Source: Collinsella aerofaciens (lineage in GTDB: Bacteria; Actinomycetota; Coriobacteriia; Coriobacteriales; Coriobacteriaceae). From it: a DNA stretch of 33,011 bases. This document shows, one piece after another, positions 1 through 8,717 of this stretch. The notes beneath the pieces were generated by a model, which saw only the letters and a list, made by a program, of their open reading frames with translations, ran no database searches and was not told where the DNA came from. Both the position numbers and the translations under genes were made by a program. Each line of letters starts with the position of its first letter. Positions within the stretch are counted from its first letter, which is position 1. The stretch is from the NCBI RefSeq assembly GCF_015552075.1, contig NZ_JADNDZ010000018.1, forward strand, positions 1 through 33,011, in the 5' to 3' direction.

Positions 1-55
1 GAACTTCTGACCTCTTCCGTGTCAGGGAAGCGCTCTCCCCCTGAGCTAAACGCCC
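1..55 (-). tRNA. tRNA-Val (GAC), 5' part only
   Basis: Read on the minus strand, the gene starts at 55 with acceptor arm GGGCGTT, then TA, a D-arm with GCTC/GAGC, and an anticodon stem CTTCC/GGAAG around loop CTGACAC. The anticodon is GAC, which reads valine GUC codons. The variable loop and the 5' side of the T-stem follow, and the window edge cuts the gene in the T-loop. A good promoter lies directly upstream. The 3' acceptor side cannot be inspected here. Confidence 0.9.
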
Positions 56-84
56 GATCAAGGGTGCGCAAGCGCGCAAGGGAT

Positions 85-113
85 AATATAACGGAGCCTG
101 AACTCGGTGGCAA
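85..113 (-). promoter_or_regulatory. Promoter of tRNA-Val
   Basis: On the minus strand there is a -35 box TTGCCA (108-113), a spacer of exactly 17 bp, and a -10 box TATATT (85-90). Transcription would start near 78, about 23 nt before the tRNA 5' end. Box quality, spacing and position agree with a sigma-70-type promoter. This is read from sequence only. Confidence 0.7.
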
Positions 114-344
114 GAACATTTTTAAAAATCGCTTACATTGTGGAATTCGGGGGCTTTGTCATATCCATTTCAAAAGAGCCTGCTGCCGCGATTTGGCTGT
201 TGCATAATGCAAGCCCATTGCGGTATCGAGCTATGGAAAGACGTCTGCGGAATTGTCCTACCGATAAACGGACAAGCCTCCAGCTGGTGCCTTTGCCGTG
301 GTAAGGTAAGCCGAATTGCTTCCAGACTGTTTCGGGGGAGTGGA

Positions 345-1367
345 ATGAGCAAAGAGCGTGTCGAGCAGGTCGAAGGCGCAGGGGCTTCGGTGCCGATGAC
401 CGATATATCGAACATTGATGTGCCCGAGGGCACTGACGAGCTCAGCCGCAGTACCCGCCGTGCATGGCGCGACCGCCTGAACAGTGCGTCGACGCGCAAG
501 ATGATTACGGGCGTTCTGGCCACGCTGGTGGGTGGTTCGTTTTGGGGTTTTTCGGGTACCAGCGCGAGCTTCCTGTTCGATACCTATCACGTTGATACCC
601 TGTGGCTTATGAGTGTGCGCCAGATTCTCGCCGGTCTGCTCTTTATGGCCGTGGTGGTCACGCGCGATCGCGAGCGTCTGGTTAAACTCTGGACCACGCC
701 CGCCGACCGCAGACAACTGCTGCTTTTTACCGCTTTTGGCCTGCTGTTCAACCAGTTCTGCTATCTTTCGGCCGTGCGCCTGACGAACGCCGGAACCGCG
801 ACGGTGCTCCAGTGCCTGCAGCTCGTTATCATCATGGGCTACACCTGCGTAACCGATCGCCGCATGCCGCGTACTCGCGAAGTCATCGGCATTGGCTTGG
901 CTCTGGGCGGAACCTTTTTAATCTCCACCGGCGGCGACCCCACCAGCCTGAATATCTCGCCGCTTGGCCTGGCAGCAGGTCTTATGTGTGCGGTCAGCGC
1001 CGCGTGTATGGCGGTGATTCCCGCCAAGATCCTGCCCGAATACGGCAGCCCCATCGTCACGGGTTCGGCAATGCTTACGGCGGGCGTGGTCTCATGTGCC
1101 TTCGTGCAGCCCTGGGCGCATATGCCGGCGCTCGACGCTGCCGGCATCGAGGCGCTCGCGGTGTTCGTGGTTATCGGCTCGTTTTTTGCTTACATGCTTT
1201 ATATGCAGGGCGTTAAGGACATCGGCTCAGTGCGCGCGAGCCTCATCGGAACTGTGGAGCCGGTTTCGGCGACCATCACCAGCGCCGTTATGCTGGGGAC
1301 GGTGTTTTTGCCGACCGACCTTATCGGCTTTGCCATGATCATCGTGATGATGTTCCTCACGGTGTAG
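345..1367 (+). CDS. EamA-family (DMT superfamily) permease
   Basis: A 340-residue integral membrane protein with about ten hydrophobic segments arranged as two EamA-type halves (roughly residues 50-175 and 195-335). The second half carries a family-like GTVEPVSATITSAVMLG stretch. EamA proteins export or import small metabolites such as amino acids or nucleotide derivatives; the substrate cannot be read from sequence. The frame is open upstream to 138. The ATG at 345 is preferred because a purine-rich GGGGGAG Shine-Dalgarno stands just before it and the protein then starts with a soluble polar tail (MSKERVEQ) of about 50 residues before the first membrane helix. The gene stands alone; no terminator is obvious between it and the next gene. 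In the roughly 290 bp upstream I see only the tRNA-Val promoter and no convincing promoter for this gene. Confidence 0.85.
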   Translation: MSKERVEQVEGAGASVPMTDISNIDVPEGTDELSRSTRRAWRDRLNSASTRKMITGVLATLVGGSFWGFSGTSASFLFDTYHVDTLWLMSVRQILAGLLFMAVVVTRDRERLVKLWTTPADRRQLLLFTAFGLLFNQFCYLSAVRLTNAGTATVLQCLQLVIIMGYTCVTDRRMPRTREVIGIGLALGGTFLISTGGDPTSLNISPLGLAAGLMCAVSAACMAVIPAKILPEYGSPIVTGSAMLTAGVVSCAFVQPWAHMPALDAAGIEALAVFVVIGSFFAYMLYMQGVKDIGSVRASLIGTVEPVSATITSAVMLGTVFLPTDLIGFAMIIVMMFLTV

Positions 1368-1516
1368 CTGGCGCTTCCGCCAAGACAGAAAAGGTGTTGT
1401 GCCGCATTTTCGCCAATTGATGTCCGTGTCTGGAGTTTAGCTGTCGATGCTCAAAATGCCATAAACTAGTAACGTTATGGACTTTTTCATTGCGACTCAA
1501 TTGCGAGGATTTCTTT

Positions 1517-3829
1517 ATGGCTGGTAATCACTTTAAGGGCAGCGATAGCGGCCGTCCTGCAGTTCCGCCGCGTCCGAACGGGGCTGGTAAGGCCGGCACG
1601 CCGGGCGGCGCTGGACAGGGCGGTTCCGGTAAGCGCGTGTCCCCGGGCGAGACGGCGATGTTTACCGCTCTGTACGAGCAGTCACAAAAGGCAAAAAAGA
1701 CCGGCCGTGCAAGAGGGAATGTCTTTGCGGGCGGTGCAACCTCCACGTCGCAGCCGAGTGGGGCTCCTTCGGTACCCGCGAACAACGCAGGTGCTGCCAA
1801 CGCCGCGAATGCCGCCGGCAACGTTAATGCCGGCAAGGCCGACAACAATACTCCCTCTGCTGGTGGCGCGGGGCTTACGGGTAACCTTGGCACGATCTAC
1901 ACCGGCGCCTCCGAGACTGGCACGTTCGCCCGCCTGGATGATAGCGGTGCCGAGTTTGCGGGCTCGGGTTCCAAGGAAGATTATTACGATTTTGGCTTGA
2001 ACTACGGTAGCGACGCTTCGTCGAGTTCGACCTCTGACGGCCTGGTCCGTCATCGCCATCGCAAGGACGAGCGCAAAAAGCGTCACACCGGCGCCATTAT
2101 TGCCGCTGTAGTCGCGGTGCTTCTCGTTGCGCTTGGCGCAAGCGGCTTCATGCTGCTTAACTCGGCAAAGACCGTAAAGAGCGAAGCGAAGGAGGCTGTC
2201 GAGATCGTCGGTGGCCTTAAGGACAAGGTCACGTCGGGCGATTTTTCGACGCTGCCTGACGACGCGAAGAAGATCGATGAGCTCTGCAACAGCATGAAGG
2301 CGGAGACCTCGAGCCCGCTGTGGACGGCGGCTTCGTTTATCCCGGTGTATGGCAGCGACATCAACGCAGCCCGCGCCATGATTGATGCCCTGTCCGATGT
2401 CTCGAGCAACGCGCTGGTTCCCATGGCCGATAACCTCTCGCAGGCCACGCCCGGCAAGCTGTTCCAGGACGGCATGATTAACGTGTCCGCGCTACAGGCG
2501 GTCGCCGATTCGCTTTCCAGCAGCTCGAAGGTGTTCAAGAGCGCCAACGAGAAGGTCCAGGGCATTGGCGATACTCATATTTCCCAGGTGACCGAGCTGG
2601 TCGATAAGGCCAAGGACGGCTTTGCCACCCTCAACGGCGCGGTTGACGCGGCGGAAAAGGTCGCCCCCGTCCTTCCCCAGATGCTCGGCGCCAACGGCCA
2701 GACGCGCAACTACCTTGTGTACGCCATGAACAACGTCGAGATTCGTGCTTGCGGCGGCTTTGGCGGTTCGCAGGGCCTGATTTCGGTCACTGACGGCCAG
2801 ATGTCGATTGGCGAGTTTGTTCCCCGCATTGGACTCAGTGAGGATGAGGCAGTCGAGAGCGTCGACGAAGAGGATGAGGCGCTGTTCGGCAACCACAGTA
2901 ACCTGTACAACTCGGGCAATACCTATTCGCCTGATTGGCCCCGCAACTCGCAGCGTGTCGCCGCGCTGTGGAAGTCCCAGTATGGACAGGACGTTGATGG
3001 CGTCATCGGTATCGACCCGGTGTTCCTGCAGTATCTGCTGGGCCTGGTCGGTAATGTCTCGCTGCCCGACGGAACGGTTGTCGACGGCACCAACGCCGCA
3101 AAGGTCCTCATGCACGATGTGTACTGGAACTATCCGGTCGAGGAGTCGGACGGCATCTTTGCATCCGTCGCCAGCGCTGCCTTCGACAAGATTCTTGGCG
3201 GTATCGGCGATGTCGATGTTACGAAGCTCGTCAGCGCCGTTGAGCGTGGTGCCGAAGAGGGCCGCCTGATCGCGTGGATGAAAAACGACGACGAGCAGAA
3301 CGCTATCAAGGAAATGAACATCGACGCCTCGCTGCCCGATCCGGACGACCCGAGCGAGGATCCCGTTGCCGGTGTCTACTTTAACAACCTGAGCTTCTCC
3401 AAGCTCGATTGGTACCTCAACGCCGATACGCAGATTGGCCAGGGCGTCAAGAATGGCGACGGCACGTGCTCCTATCGCATCACCGTCACCCTGACGAACA
3501 TCATGACGCAGGAAGAGGCCGGCAAGCTGCCCGACTACGTTGCGGCGAGCGCACCCGATGCCGCGCGTGATGACGAGCGCCTGAATGTCTCGCTGTTCGC
3601 CCCGACGGGTGGCAACATTTCGGACCTTACCGTCGAGGGCACCCAGTTTGGGCTTGGCGCTGCCACGTGGCATGGCATTCCCTTCTATTCGGGAACCGTT
3701 GACCTGCATGCGGGCGAGACGACGACGATCACCTATACGCTGACCACGTCGGCCGAGGCGGGGGATAAGCCGCTTACGCTGCGCCAGACCCCCACGTGCC
3801 AGGCGGCTCGCGACAGCGCGTCGGCGTAG
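1517..3829 (+). CDS. DUF4012-family membrane-anchored extracytoplasmic protein
   Basis: A 770-residue protein. Residues 1 to about 185 are low-complexity (Gly, Ala, Asn, Ser), ending in a basic stretch (HRHRKDERKKRH). One transmembrane helix follows at about 193-214, so the remaining 550 residues should lie outside the cell. The outer part holds the DUF4012 hallmark NYLVYAMNNVEIRACGGFGG, a block found in actinobacterial and Chloroflexi surface proteins of unknown function. The frame is open to a TTG at 1490, but the ATG at 1517 has a GCGAGGA Shine-Dalgarno 7 nt upstream and is preferred. A strong hairpin terminator follows directly. The next gene, glmM, makes a cell-wall precursor, which fits an envelope role but does not prove one. 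No enzymatic motif was recognised. Confidence 0.85.
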   Translation: MAGNHFKGSDSGRPAVPPRPNGAGKAGTPGGAGQGGSGKRVSPGETAMFTALYEQSQKAKKTGRARGNVFAGGATSTSQPSGAPSVPANNAGAANAANAAGNVNAGKADNNTPSAGGAGLTGNLGTIYTGASETGTFARLDDSGAEFAGSGSKEDYYDFGLNYGSDASSSSTSDGLVRHRHRKDERKKRHTGAIIAAVVAVLLVALGASGFMLLNSAKTVKSEAKEAVEIVGGLKDKVTSGDFSTLPDDAKKIDELCNSMKAETSSPLWTAASFIPVYGSDINAARAMIDALSDVSSNALVPMADNLSQATPGKLFQDGMINVSALQAVADSLSSSSKVFKSANEKVQGIGDTHISQVTELVDKAKDGFATLNGAVDAAEKVAPVLPQMLGANGQTRNYLVYAMNNVEIRACGGFGGSQGLISVTDGQMSIGEFVPRIGLSEDEAVESVDEEDEALFGNHSNLYNSGNTYSPDWPRNSQRVAALWKSQYGQDVDGVIGIDPVFLQYLLGLVGNVSLPDGTVVDGTNAAKVLMHDVYWNYPVEESDGIFASVASAAFDKILGGIGDVDVTKLVSAVERGAEEGRLIAWMKNDDEQNAIKEMNIDASLPDPDDPSEDPVAGVYFNNLSFSKLDWYLNADTQIGQGVKNGDGTCSYRITVTLTNIMTQEEAGKLPDYVAASAPDAARDDERLNVSLFAPTGGNISDLTVEGTQFGLGAATWHGIPFYSGTVDLHAGETTTITYTLTTSAEAGDKPLTLRQTPTCQAARDSASA

Positions 3830-3866
3830 GGTTTTTCTGGTAGTCCAGATAATCGAGTACCATTTT

Positions 3867-3900
3867 GGGGCGGACAGATAATCTGTTCGCCCCATTTTTA
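3867..3900 (+). terminator. Rho-independent terminator after the DUF4012 gene, or leader hairpin of glmM
   Basis: A 12-bp stem GGGGCGGACAGA / TCTGTTCGCCCC with one G-U pair and a 3-nt TAA loop, followed by ATTTTTA. It ends only about 13 nt before the glmM start codon, so any glmM promoter must lie upstream of or inside it. A TACCAT -10-like box at 3858-3863 would make this hairpin the 5' end of the glmM mRNA. Confidence 0.8.
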
Positions 3901-3912
3901 TAAGGAGAGCGC

Positions 3913-5244
3913 ATGAAGTACTTTGGCACCGACGGCTTTCGCGGTGAGGCCAACGTTGGGCTGACGGTGGAGCACGCCTATAAGATCGGCCGTTTTGTGG
4001 GTTGGTATTACGGCGCCAATCGCAGTGCTAAGGCGCGCGTGATCGTGGGCAAGGACACGCGTCGTTCGAGCTATATGTTCGAGGCGGCGCTGGTGAGCGG
4101 CTTGGTCGCGAGCGGCGCGGACGCCTACATGCTGCACGTAATCCCGACGCCGGGCGTGGCGCATCAGACGGTCGAGGGCTGCTTCGACTGCGGCATCATG
4201 ATCAGCGCGAGCCACAACCCGTTTTGCGATAACGGCATCAAGCTCGTCAACAGCGACGGCTTTAAGATGGACGAGGACGTGCTGGAGCTCATCGAGGACT
4301 ACATCGATGGTAAGAGCGAGGTGCCGCTGGCCACGGGCAACCACATCGGCGCCACGGTGGACTACATGCAGGGCCGCAACCGCTACATCGCCTCGCTCAT
4401 TGCAAGCGCCAACTTTTCGTTGCAGGGTGTCAAGATCGGCCTGGACTGCGCCAACGGCTCGGCGTCCTCGGTGGCCAAGCCGGTGTTTGACGCGCTGGGC
4501 GCCGACGTGCGCGTGATCAACGCCGCGCCCGATGGTTTTAACATCAACGTCGACTGCGGCTCCACGCATATGGAGCGTCTGCAGCGCCATGTGGTGGAGC
4601 AGGGCCTGGACGTGGGCTTTGCCTACGACGGCGATGCCGACCGCTGCCTGGCCGTGGATGAGCGCGGTCGCGTGGTAGACGGCGACCAGATCCTGTACGT
4701 GTGCGGCGTGTATCTGAACAAGCACGGGCGACTCTCGGGCGGTACCGTGGTGCCGACGATTGCCAGCAACTTTGGCCTGGTCAAGTCGCTGGAGCTTGCC
4801 GGCCTGAGCGCCGTGACCAGCGGCGTGGGCGACCGTCACGTGTATGCCAAGATGCGAGAGGGCGGCTACAGCCTGGGTGGCGAGCAGACGGGCCATACGA
4901 TCTTTGGCGATATCGAGCGCACGGGCGACGGCATTATGACCTCACTGCGCGTGATGGAAGTGATTCGTGCCGAGCGCGAGACGCTCTCGCAGCTCACGGC
5001 TCCGTGCAAGCTGCTGCCGCAGGCGCAGGTGGCCGTGCGCGTGGCCGATAAGGATGCCGCGCTGGATAGCATGGGCGTGCAGAACGCCATCGCCGAGGCC
5101 GAGGCATCGCTGGCGGGCGAGGGCCGCGTGCTCGTGCGCAAGAGCGGAACCGAGTCGGTGATCCGCGTGCTGGCAGAGGCACCCGACCAAGCAGCCGCTG
5201 ACGCCGCCATGAAGCGCATCGCGGGTGCCTTGGAGGCCTTGTAG
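3913..5244 (+). CDS. glmM: Phosphoglucosamine mutase
   Basis: Converts glucosamine-6-phosphate to glucosamine-1-phosphate in the cytoplasm, on the path to UDP-GlcNAc for peptidoglycan. The 443-residue length is normal for GlmM. Visible family motifs in order: FGTDGFRG at the N-terminus; the phosphoserine loop ISASHNP with the catalytic serine at residue 100; the metal-binding loop DGDADR at 239-244; the sugar-binding loop GGEQTGH; and the C-terminal phosphate-binding RKSGTES loop. The GlmM-type ISASHNP context and length separate it from larger phosphomannomutases. An AAGGAG Shine-Dalgarno precedes the ATG at 3913. The close upstream hairpin suggests either read-through or a promoter very near 3860. 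Confidence 0.95.
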   Translation: MKYFGTDGFRGEANVGLTVEHAYKIGRFVGWYYGANRSAKARVIVGKDTRRSSYMFEAALVSGLVASGADAYMLHVIPTPGVAHQTVEGCFDCGIMISASHNPFCDNGIKLVNSDGFKMDEDVLELIEDYIDGKSEVPLATGNHIGATVDYMQGRNRYIASLIASANFSLQGVKIGLDCANGSASSVAKPVFDALGADVRVINAAPDGFNINVDCGSTHMERLQRHVVEQGLDVGFAYDGDADRCLAVDERGRVVDGDQILYVCGVYLNKHGRLSGGTVVPTIASNFGLVKSLELAGLSAVTSGVGDRHVYAKMREGGYSLGGEQTGHTIFGDIERTGDGIMTSLRVMEVIRAERETLSQLTAPCKLLPQAQVAVRVADKDAALDSMGVQNAIAEAEASLAGEGRVLVRKSGTESVIRVLAEAPDQAAADAAMKRIAGALEAL

Positions 5245-5271
5245 TTACGCGGTTTTACCAAACCGCGTAAC
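5244..5271. terminator. 12-bp perfect hairpin at the glmM stop codon
   Basis: GTTACGCGGTTT and AAACCGCGTAAC form a perfect 12-bp stem around a 4-nt loop, beginning at the last base of the glmM stop codon. No T-run follows, so it may protect the mRNA 3' end or help termination together with the next hairpin. Confidence 0.5.
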
Positions 5272-5315
5272 GGCTCGACGGTGCCAAAACATTGACGTTA
5301 ACGGACTAGGTGGAG

Positions 5316-5355
5316 AAAGGGGGCGCCGCGGATTGGTTCTGCGGCGCCCCCCTTT
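5316..5355. terminator. Bidirectional terminator between glmM and the M32 peptidase gene
   Basis: An 11-bp GC-only stem, GGGGGCGCCGC / GCGGCGCCCCC, is flanked by AAA on the left and TTT on the right. It lies between two convergent genes and can terminate both transcripts. Confidence 0.8.
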
Positions 5356-5377
5356 GCGTTGGTGTGTCGGTTATGTC

Positions 5378-6952
5378 CTACAGCTCGTAGAGCGTGGTGA
5401 ACTTGTCCTGCAGGTAGCTGCAGTAGTAGCGGGCGTCGAACGTCATGCCGCAGGCGCCCTTGATGAGCTCCGGAGCGTCCTTGGCGCGGCCCCACTGCCA
5501 AATGTGCTCGCCCAGCCACGCGCGGACGGGTGCCAGGTCGCCGCTCGCGCAGGCGCCGGTAAGGTCGACGCCGTCGCGGCACATGGCTGGCACAAACATG
5601 GCGTCGTAGGCACTGCCCAGCGCATAGGTGGGGAAGTAACCAAACGAGCCGCCGCTCCAGTGCGTATCCTGCAGGCAGCCGCGCGTGTCGTCGGGAACCG
5701 GAATGCCCAGGTACTCGTCCATAAAGCGGTTCCAAAGCGCGGGGATATCCTTGGCCGTGGCCTCGCCGGCAAACAGCATGCGCTCGATCTCGTAGCGCAC
5801 CATAACGTGCAGCGGATAGGTGAGCTCGTCGGCTTCGGTGCGGATCAGCGACGGCTGCGCAATGTTCACGGCGCGGTAGAGCGCGTCCTCGTCCACGTTG
5901 CCGTAGACCTCGGGCGCGTGACGGCGCAAGACCTCGAGCAGCGGGCCCATAAAGGCGCGGCTGCGAGCAACGGTGTTTTCGAAGAAGCGGCTCTGGCTCT
6001 CGTGGATGCCCATGGAGGTTCCGCCCTCAAGACAGGTGCGCGCGTAAGCGGGGTTCACGCCCAGCTCGTACATGGCGTGGCCGGCCTCGTGGATGATGCT
6101 GTAGACGTTGGAGATGCAATCGTCCTCGTGGATATGCGTGGCGATGCGCGCGTCGCCCACCGAGAAGCCCTCGCTAAACGGATGCTCGGTAAAGGCGAGC
6201 GTGGTGTTGTCCAGGTCCAGGCCCACAAGCTTCATCAGGTCAAAGCTCATGGCGCGCTGGGCAGCCTCGGGCACATGGGCGTGCAAAAAGTCGGCAGCGG
6301 GTTGCTGGCCGCGCTCACCGATGGCATGCACGAGCGGCACGACGGTGGCCTTGACCTCATCGCAAAACGCATCGAAGCTCTTGGCGGAAAGGCCGCGCTC
6401 GTACTGGTCAAGCCAAACATCGTATGGGTCGCGCTTGGGGTCCATGAGCTCGGCCTGATGCTTAAGCTGGCCGACGATTCTATCCACATAGGGCTCAAAG
6501 CTCGCCCAGTCATTGGCCGTCTTGGCCTTGTGCCACACGGCGTCGGCCTCGCAGGTGAGCCTGGTCCAGGCCTCGGCCTCCTCGGTGGGAATGACGCTCG
6601 CTTCGCGCTGGTCGCGGCCGAGTACGCGGATCTCGTCGAGCAGCTGCGGGTCGTCGATCTTGCCGCCGGCGACGGTTTCGCGTGCCAGCGAGCGCACAAG
6701 TTCGACAGACTTTTCGCTGGTCAGGAGCTTATGATGCTCGCCGGCAAGGGTGCCCATGGCGTCGGCGCGCGCTGCGGCGCCGTTGGCGGGGGCAATGGTC
6801 GCGCCGTCAAACTCGGCAATCTTGAGCAGGTACTCGCGGGTCCACAGCTTGCCCTCGAGCTTGCGGAATTTTTTGACGGCCTTATCGACCTTCATGCCTT
6901 TGGGCGTCTTGCCCGCTGCGGGCTCGGCCTTCTTATCGTGCTTCTTTCCCAT
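5378..6952 (-). CDS. M32-family (Taq-type) metallocarboxypeptidase
   Basis: Predicted cytoplasmic metallopeptidase that removes C-terminal residues from peptides. The 524 residues compare with about 500 for the family. Zinc site: HEAGH at residues 288-292, with the third ligand probably Glu318 in the M32 signature HESQSRFFEN about 26 residues later. The upstream DARIATHIHEDD block corresponds to the conserved substrate-side strand of M32 enzymes. The first 35 residues are Lys-rich (KKHDKKAEPAAGK) and look like a disordered extension. The ATG at 6952 has an AAGGA Shine-Dalgarno 6 nt upstream. The gene is transcribed away from the phenylalanine T-box unit and ends at a shared bidirectional terminator. 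Confidence 0.93.
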   Translation of the reverse strand: MGKKHDKKAEPAAGKTPKGMKVDKAVKKFRKLEGKLWTREYLLKIAEFDGATIAPANGAAARADAMGTLAGEHHKLLTSEKSVELVRSLARETVAGGKIDDPQLLDEIRVLGRDQREASVIPTEEAEAWTRLTCEADAVWHKAKTANDWASFEPYVDRIVGQLKHQAELMDPKRDPYDVWLDQYERGLSAKSFDAFCDEVKATVVPLVHAIGERGQQPAADFLHAHVPEAAQRAMSFDLMKLVGLDLDNTTLAFTEHPFSEGFSVGDARIATHIHEDDCISNVYSIIHEAGHAMYELGVNPAYARTCLEGGTSMGIHESQSRFFENTVARSRAFMGPLLEVLRRHAPEVYGNVDEDALYRAVNIAQPSLIRTEADELTYPLHVMVRYEIERMLFAGEATAKDIPALWNRFMDEYLGIPVPDDTRGCLQDTHWSGGSFGYFPTYALGSAYDAMFVPAMCRDGVDLTGACASGDLAPVRAWLGEHIWQWGRAKDAPELIKGACGMTFDARYYCSYLQDKFTTLYEL

Positions 6953-7070
6953 ACCGTATCCTTAATCTCGCAGGTCGCCCGTCGCATGCGGCGACGCGGC
7001 CAGTTTGCACAGCTACTTACCTTGTACCCAGCGCGAACAAAACGGAACGCGGCGATGCACACGCAGAATG

Positions 7071-7079
7071 TGTTATCCT
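7071..7079 (+). promoter_or_regulatory. Candidate extended -10 promoter of the pheST T-box transcript
   Basis: TGTTATCCT matches an extended -10 (TG-N plus a 4/6 -10 hexamer) and would start transcription near 7086, just before the T-box stem I. No convincing -35 is seen. The remaining gap towards the M32 gene (6953-7070) shows nothing else I can name. Confidence 0.4.
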
Positions 7080-7091
7080 ATAGCCCAATGC

Positions 7092-7371
7092 GTTGACGGA
7101 GAGGGTTTTGCCCGCCGCGTCGCCGGCAAGAGAGGGAAGGTCATGGGCTGCAAGCCTTCCTGCGGTGACAAGGGCTAAGCGTTCACTCCCGAGCAGCAAC
7201 CTCAACGGGCGCGCGGCCAGCGGCGGCGAAGCCCCAGTAGGGAAGCCGTGAGCCTCGCGACAAGGGGCAAAGAGTGGGCGCGGCGGGCCAGACATCCGCC
7301 GGGTCAAACAAGGTGGTACCGCGGAATTCAACCGTCCTTGGGCAATGCACATGCCCGAGGACGGTTTTTTG
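7092..7371 (+). promoter_or_regulatory. Phenylalanine T-box riboswitch with terminator
   Basis: The hallmark AGGTGGTACCGCG antiterminator box is at 7311-7323. It is followed by a 15-bp terminator hairpin (arms 7330-7344 and 7352-7366, one G-U pair, loop ATGCACA) and a T-run. Stem I contains a purine-rich GA-type motif near 7098, an apical hairpin GGAAGG/CCTTCC at about 7135-7160, and a likely specifier UUC at 7182-7184, which reads tRNA-Phe. The bulge sequence TGGT would pair with the 3' end ACCA of uncharged tRNA. Uncharged tRNA-Phe should stabilise the antiterminator and turn on pheS-pheT. The T-box identity is firm; the exact specifier position is inferred. Confidence 0.93.
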
Positions 7372-7456
7372 TTACCGAACCGGGCCGCGTTTTCGCAACG
7401 CCAGGCGGCGGCAGTCGTCCCGGCGAGTGGGGAGCGCGAGAGACGAAAGGGAAGAC

Positions 7457-8533
7457 ATGAGTCTGATTGATGATCTGGTCAAACTCGAGGAAGAGGCCAA
7501 GGAGCTCGTCGCAAGCGCCGATGACGCCGCCAAGCTCGAGGCTGCACGCGTTGAGCTGCTCGGTCGCAAGGGCCGCATCACCGGCCTGATGCGCATGATG
7601 GGCAAGCTCGCCCCCGAGGATCGTCCCGTGATGGGAAAGCGCGCCAACGAGATGCGCCAGCTGATCGAGGGCATGCTCGACGAGCGTACCACCGAGATGA
7701 AGGCCGCCGCCCTCAAGCACGCACTCGAGCACGAGGCCGTCGACATCACGCTGCCGGGTATCCGTCCGCAGATCGGTCACCAGCACCTGATCAAGCAGAT
7801 CATCGAGGAGGCCGAGGACATCTTCTGCGGCATCGGCTACACCGTCGAGTCCGGCCCCATGGTCGACACCTCCTACTACAACTTCACCGCGCTCAACGCC
7901 CCCATGGATCACCCGAGCCGCTCGGCCCGCGATACCTTCTACGTGGTCGATAACAACCCCGGCAGCGTCGCGCACCCCGAGGCTCACGCCCACGGCGAGT
8001 CCGACGTGCTGCTGCGCACCCAGACCTCGGGCGTGCAGATCCACACCATGGAGTCGCAAAAGCCGCCCATCTACATGATCTGCCCGGGCACCGTCTACCG
8101 TCCCGACACGGCCGACGCCTGCCACCTGCCGCAGTTCAACCAGATCGAGGGCCTGGTCGTCGACGAGGGCATCACCTTTGGCGACCTTAAGGGCACGCTC
8201 GACTACTTTGTTAAGTGCATGTTTGGCGAGGACCGCAAGACGCGCTATCGCCCGCACTTCTTCCCCTTCACCGAGCCCAGCTGCGAGGTGGACGTGAGCT
8301 GCCACGTGTGCGGCGGCAAGGGCTGCAACTTCTGCAAGCACAGCGGCTGGATTGAGATCCTGGGCTGCGGCATGGTCGACCCCAACGTCCTGATTAACTG
8401 CGGCATCGACCCCGAGAAGTACACCGGCTTCGCCTTTGGCATTGGCGCCGAGCGCGTCGCGGCCCTGCGCTACGACTTGCCGGACCTTAGAACGCTCATG
8501 ACGGGCGATATGCGTTTTCTGAATCAGTTCTAG
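7457..8533 (+). CDS. pheS: Phenylalanyl-tRNA synthetase alpha subunit
   Basis: The catalytic subunit of the alpha2-beta2 PheRS that charges tRNA-Phe. The 358-residue length is typical. The N-terminal coiled-coil (about residues 1-85) is rich in Leu, Glu and Lys. The class II core follows, with HPSRSARDTFYV, the motif-2 region TRYRPHFFPFTEPSCEVDV, and the motif-3 region GFAFGIGAERVAALRY. A four-Cys knuckle (C282-X2-C285-X4-C290-X2-C293) sits between motifs 2 and 3, as in many Gram-positive PheS proteins; it probably binds zinc or is structural. The frame is open upstream through the T-box terminator, but the ATG at 7457 has a GAAAGGGA Shine-Dalgarno and matches the family N-terminus. Regulated by the T-box in front. 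Confidence 0.97.
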   Translation: MSLIDDLVKLEEEAKELVASADDAAKLEAARVELLGRKGRITGLMRMMGKLAPEDRPVMGKRANEMRQLIEGMLDERTTEMKAAALKHALEHEAVDITLPGIRPQIGHQHLIKQIIEEAEDIFCGIGYTVESGPMVDTSYYNFTALNAPMDHPSRSARDTFYVVDNNPGSVAHPEAHAHGESDVLLRTQTSGVQIHTMESQKPPIYMICPGTVYRPDTADACHLPQFNQIEGLVVDEGITFGDLKGTLDYFVKCMFGEDRKTRYRPHFFPFTEPSCEVDVSCHVCGGKGCNFCKHSGWIEILGCGMVDPNVLINCGIDPEKYTGFAFGIGAERVAALRYDLPDLRTLMTGDMRFLNQF

Positions 8534-8545
8534 GCTGCGGCTTGC

Positions 8546-8630
8546 CCAAGCACGGCACCTCGGCGCTCATTCGTCGCTTGCGTACCAAAGTACGCGGCGC
8601 TCCTCTTTCGGGCCGATCTGCCGCACTTGG
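8546..8630. repeat. Structured inverted repeat between pheS and pheT
   Basis: Three 5-bp blocks pair symmetrically: CCAAG/CTTGG, CGGCA/TGCCG and TCGGC/GCCGA, separated by 2x2 internal loops. The centre holds a perfect hairpin GCGTAC-CAAA-GTACGC (8580-8595). There is no T-run, so it is not a standard terminator. It lies in a 184-bp gap inside what is usually a tightly spaced operon and may be a REP-like element or an mRNA processing or stability structure. Confidence 0.55.
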
Positions 8631-8717
8631 ACAACCCTCGCTTTGTAAGGAATGTTCACAAAGTTGAAGTTTCCACCTGCATCTCTTCGCAGGCTTTCAG
8701 TATGAAAGGAGAGCTAG

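Noticed and set aside
5225-7096. Plus-strand open frame (623 codons) opposite the M32 peptidase gene
   Set aside because: The opposite strand has a complete M32 enzyme with its zinc site; the plus frame shows no family signature and crosses the bidirectional terminator.
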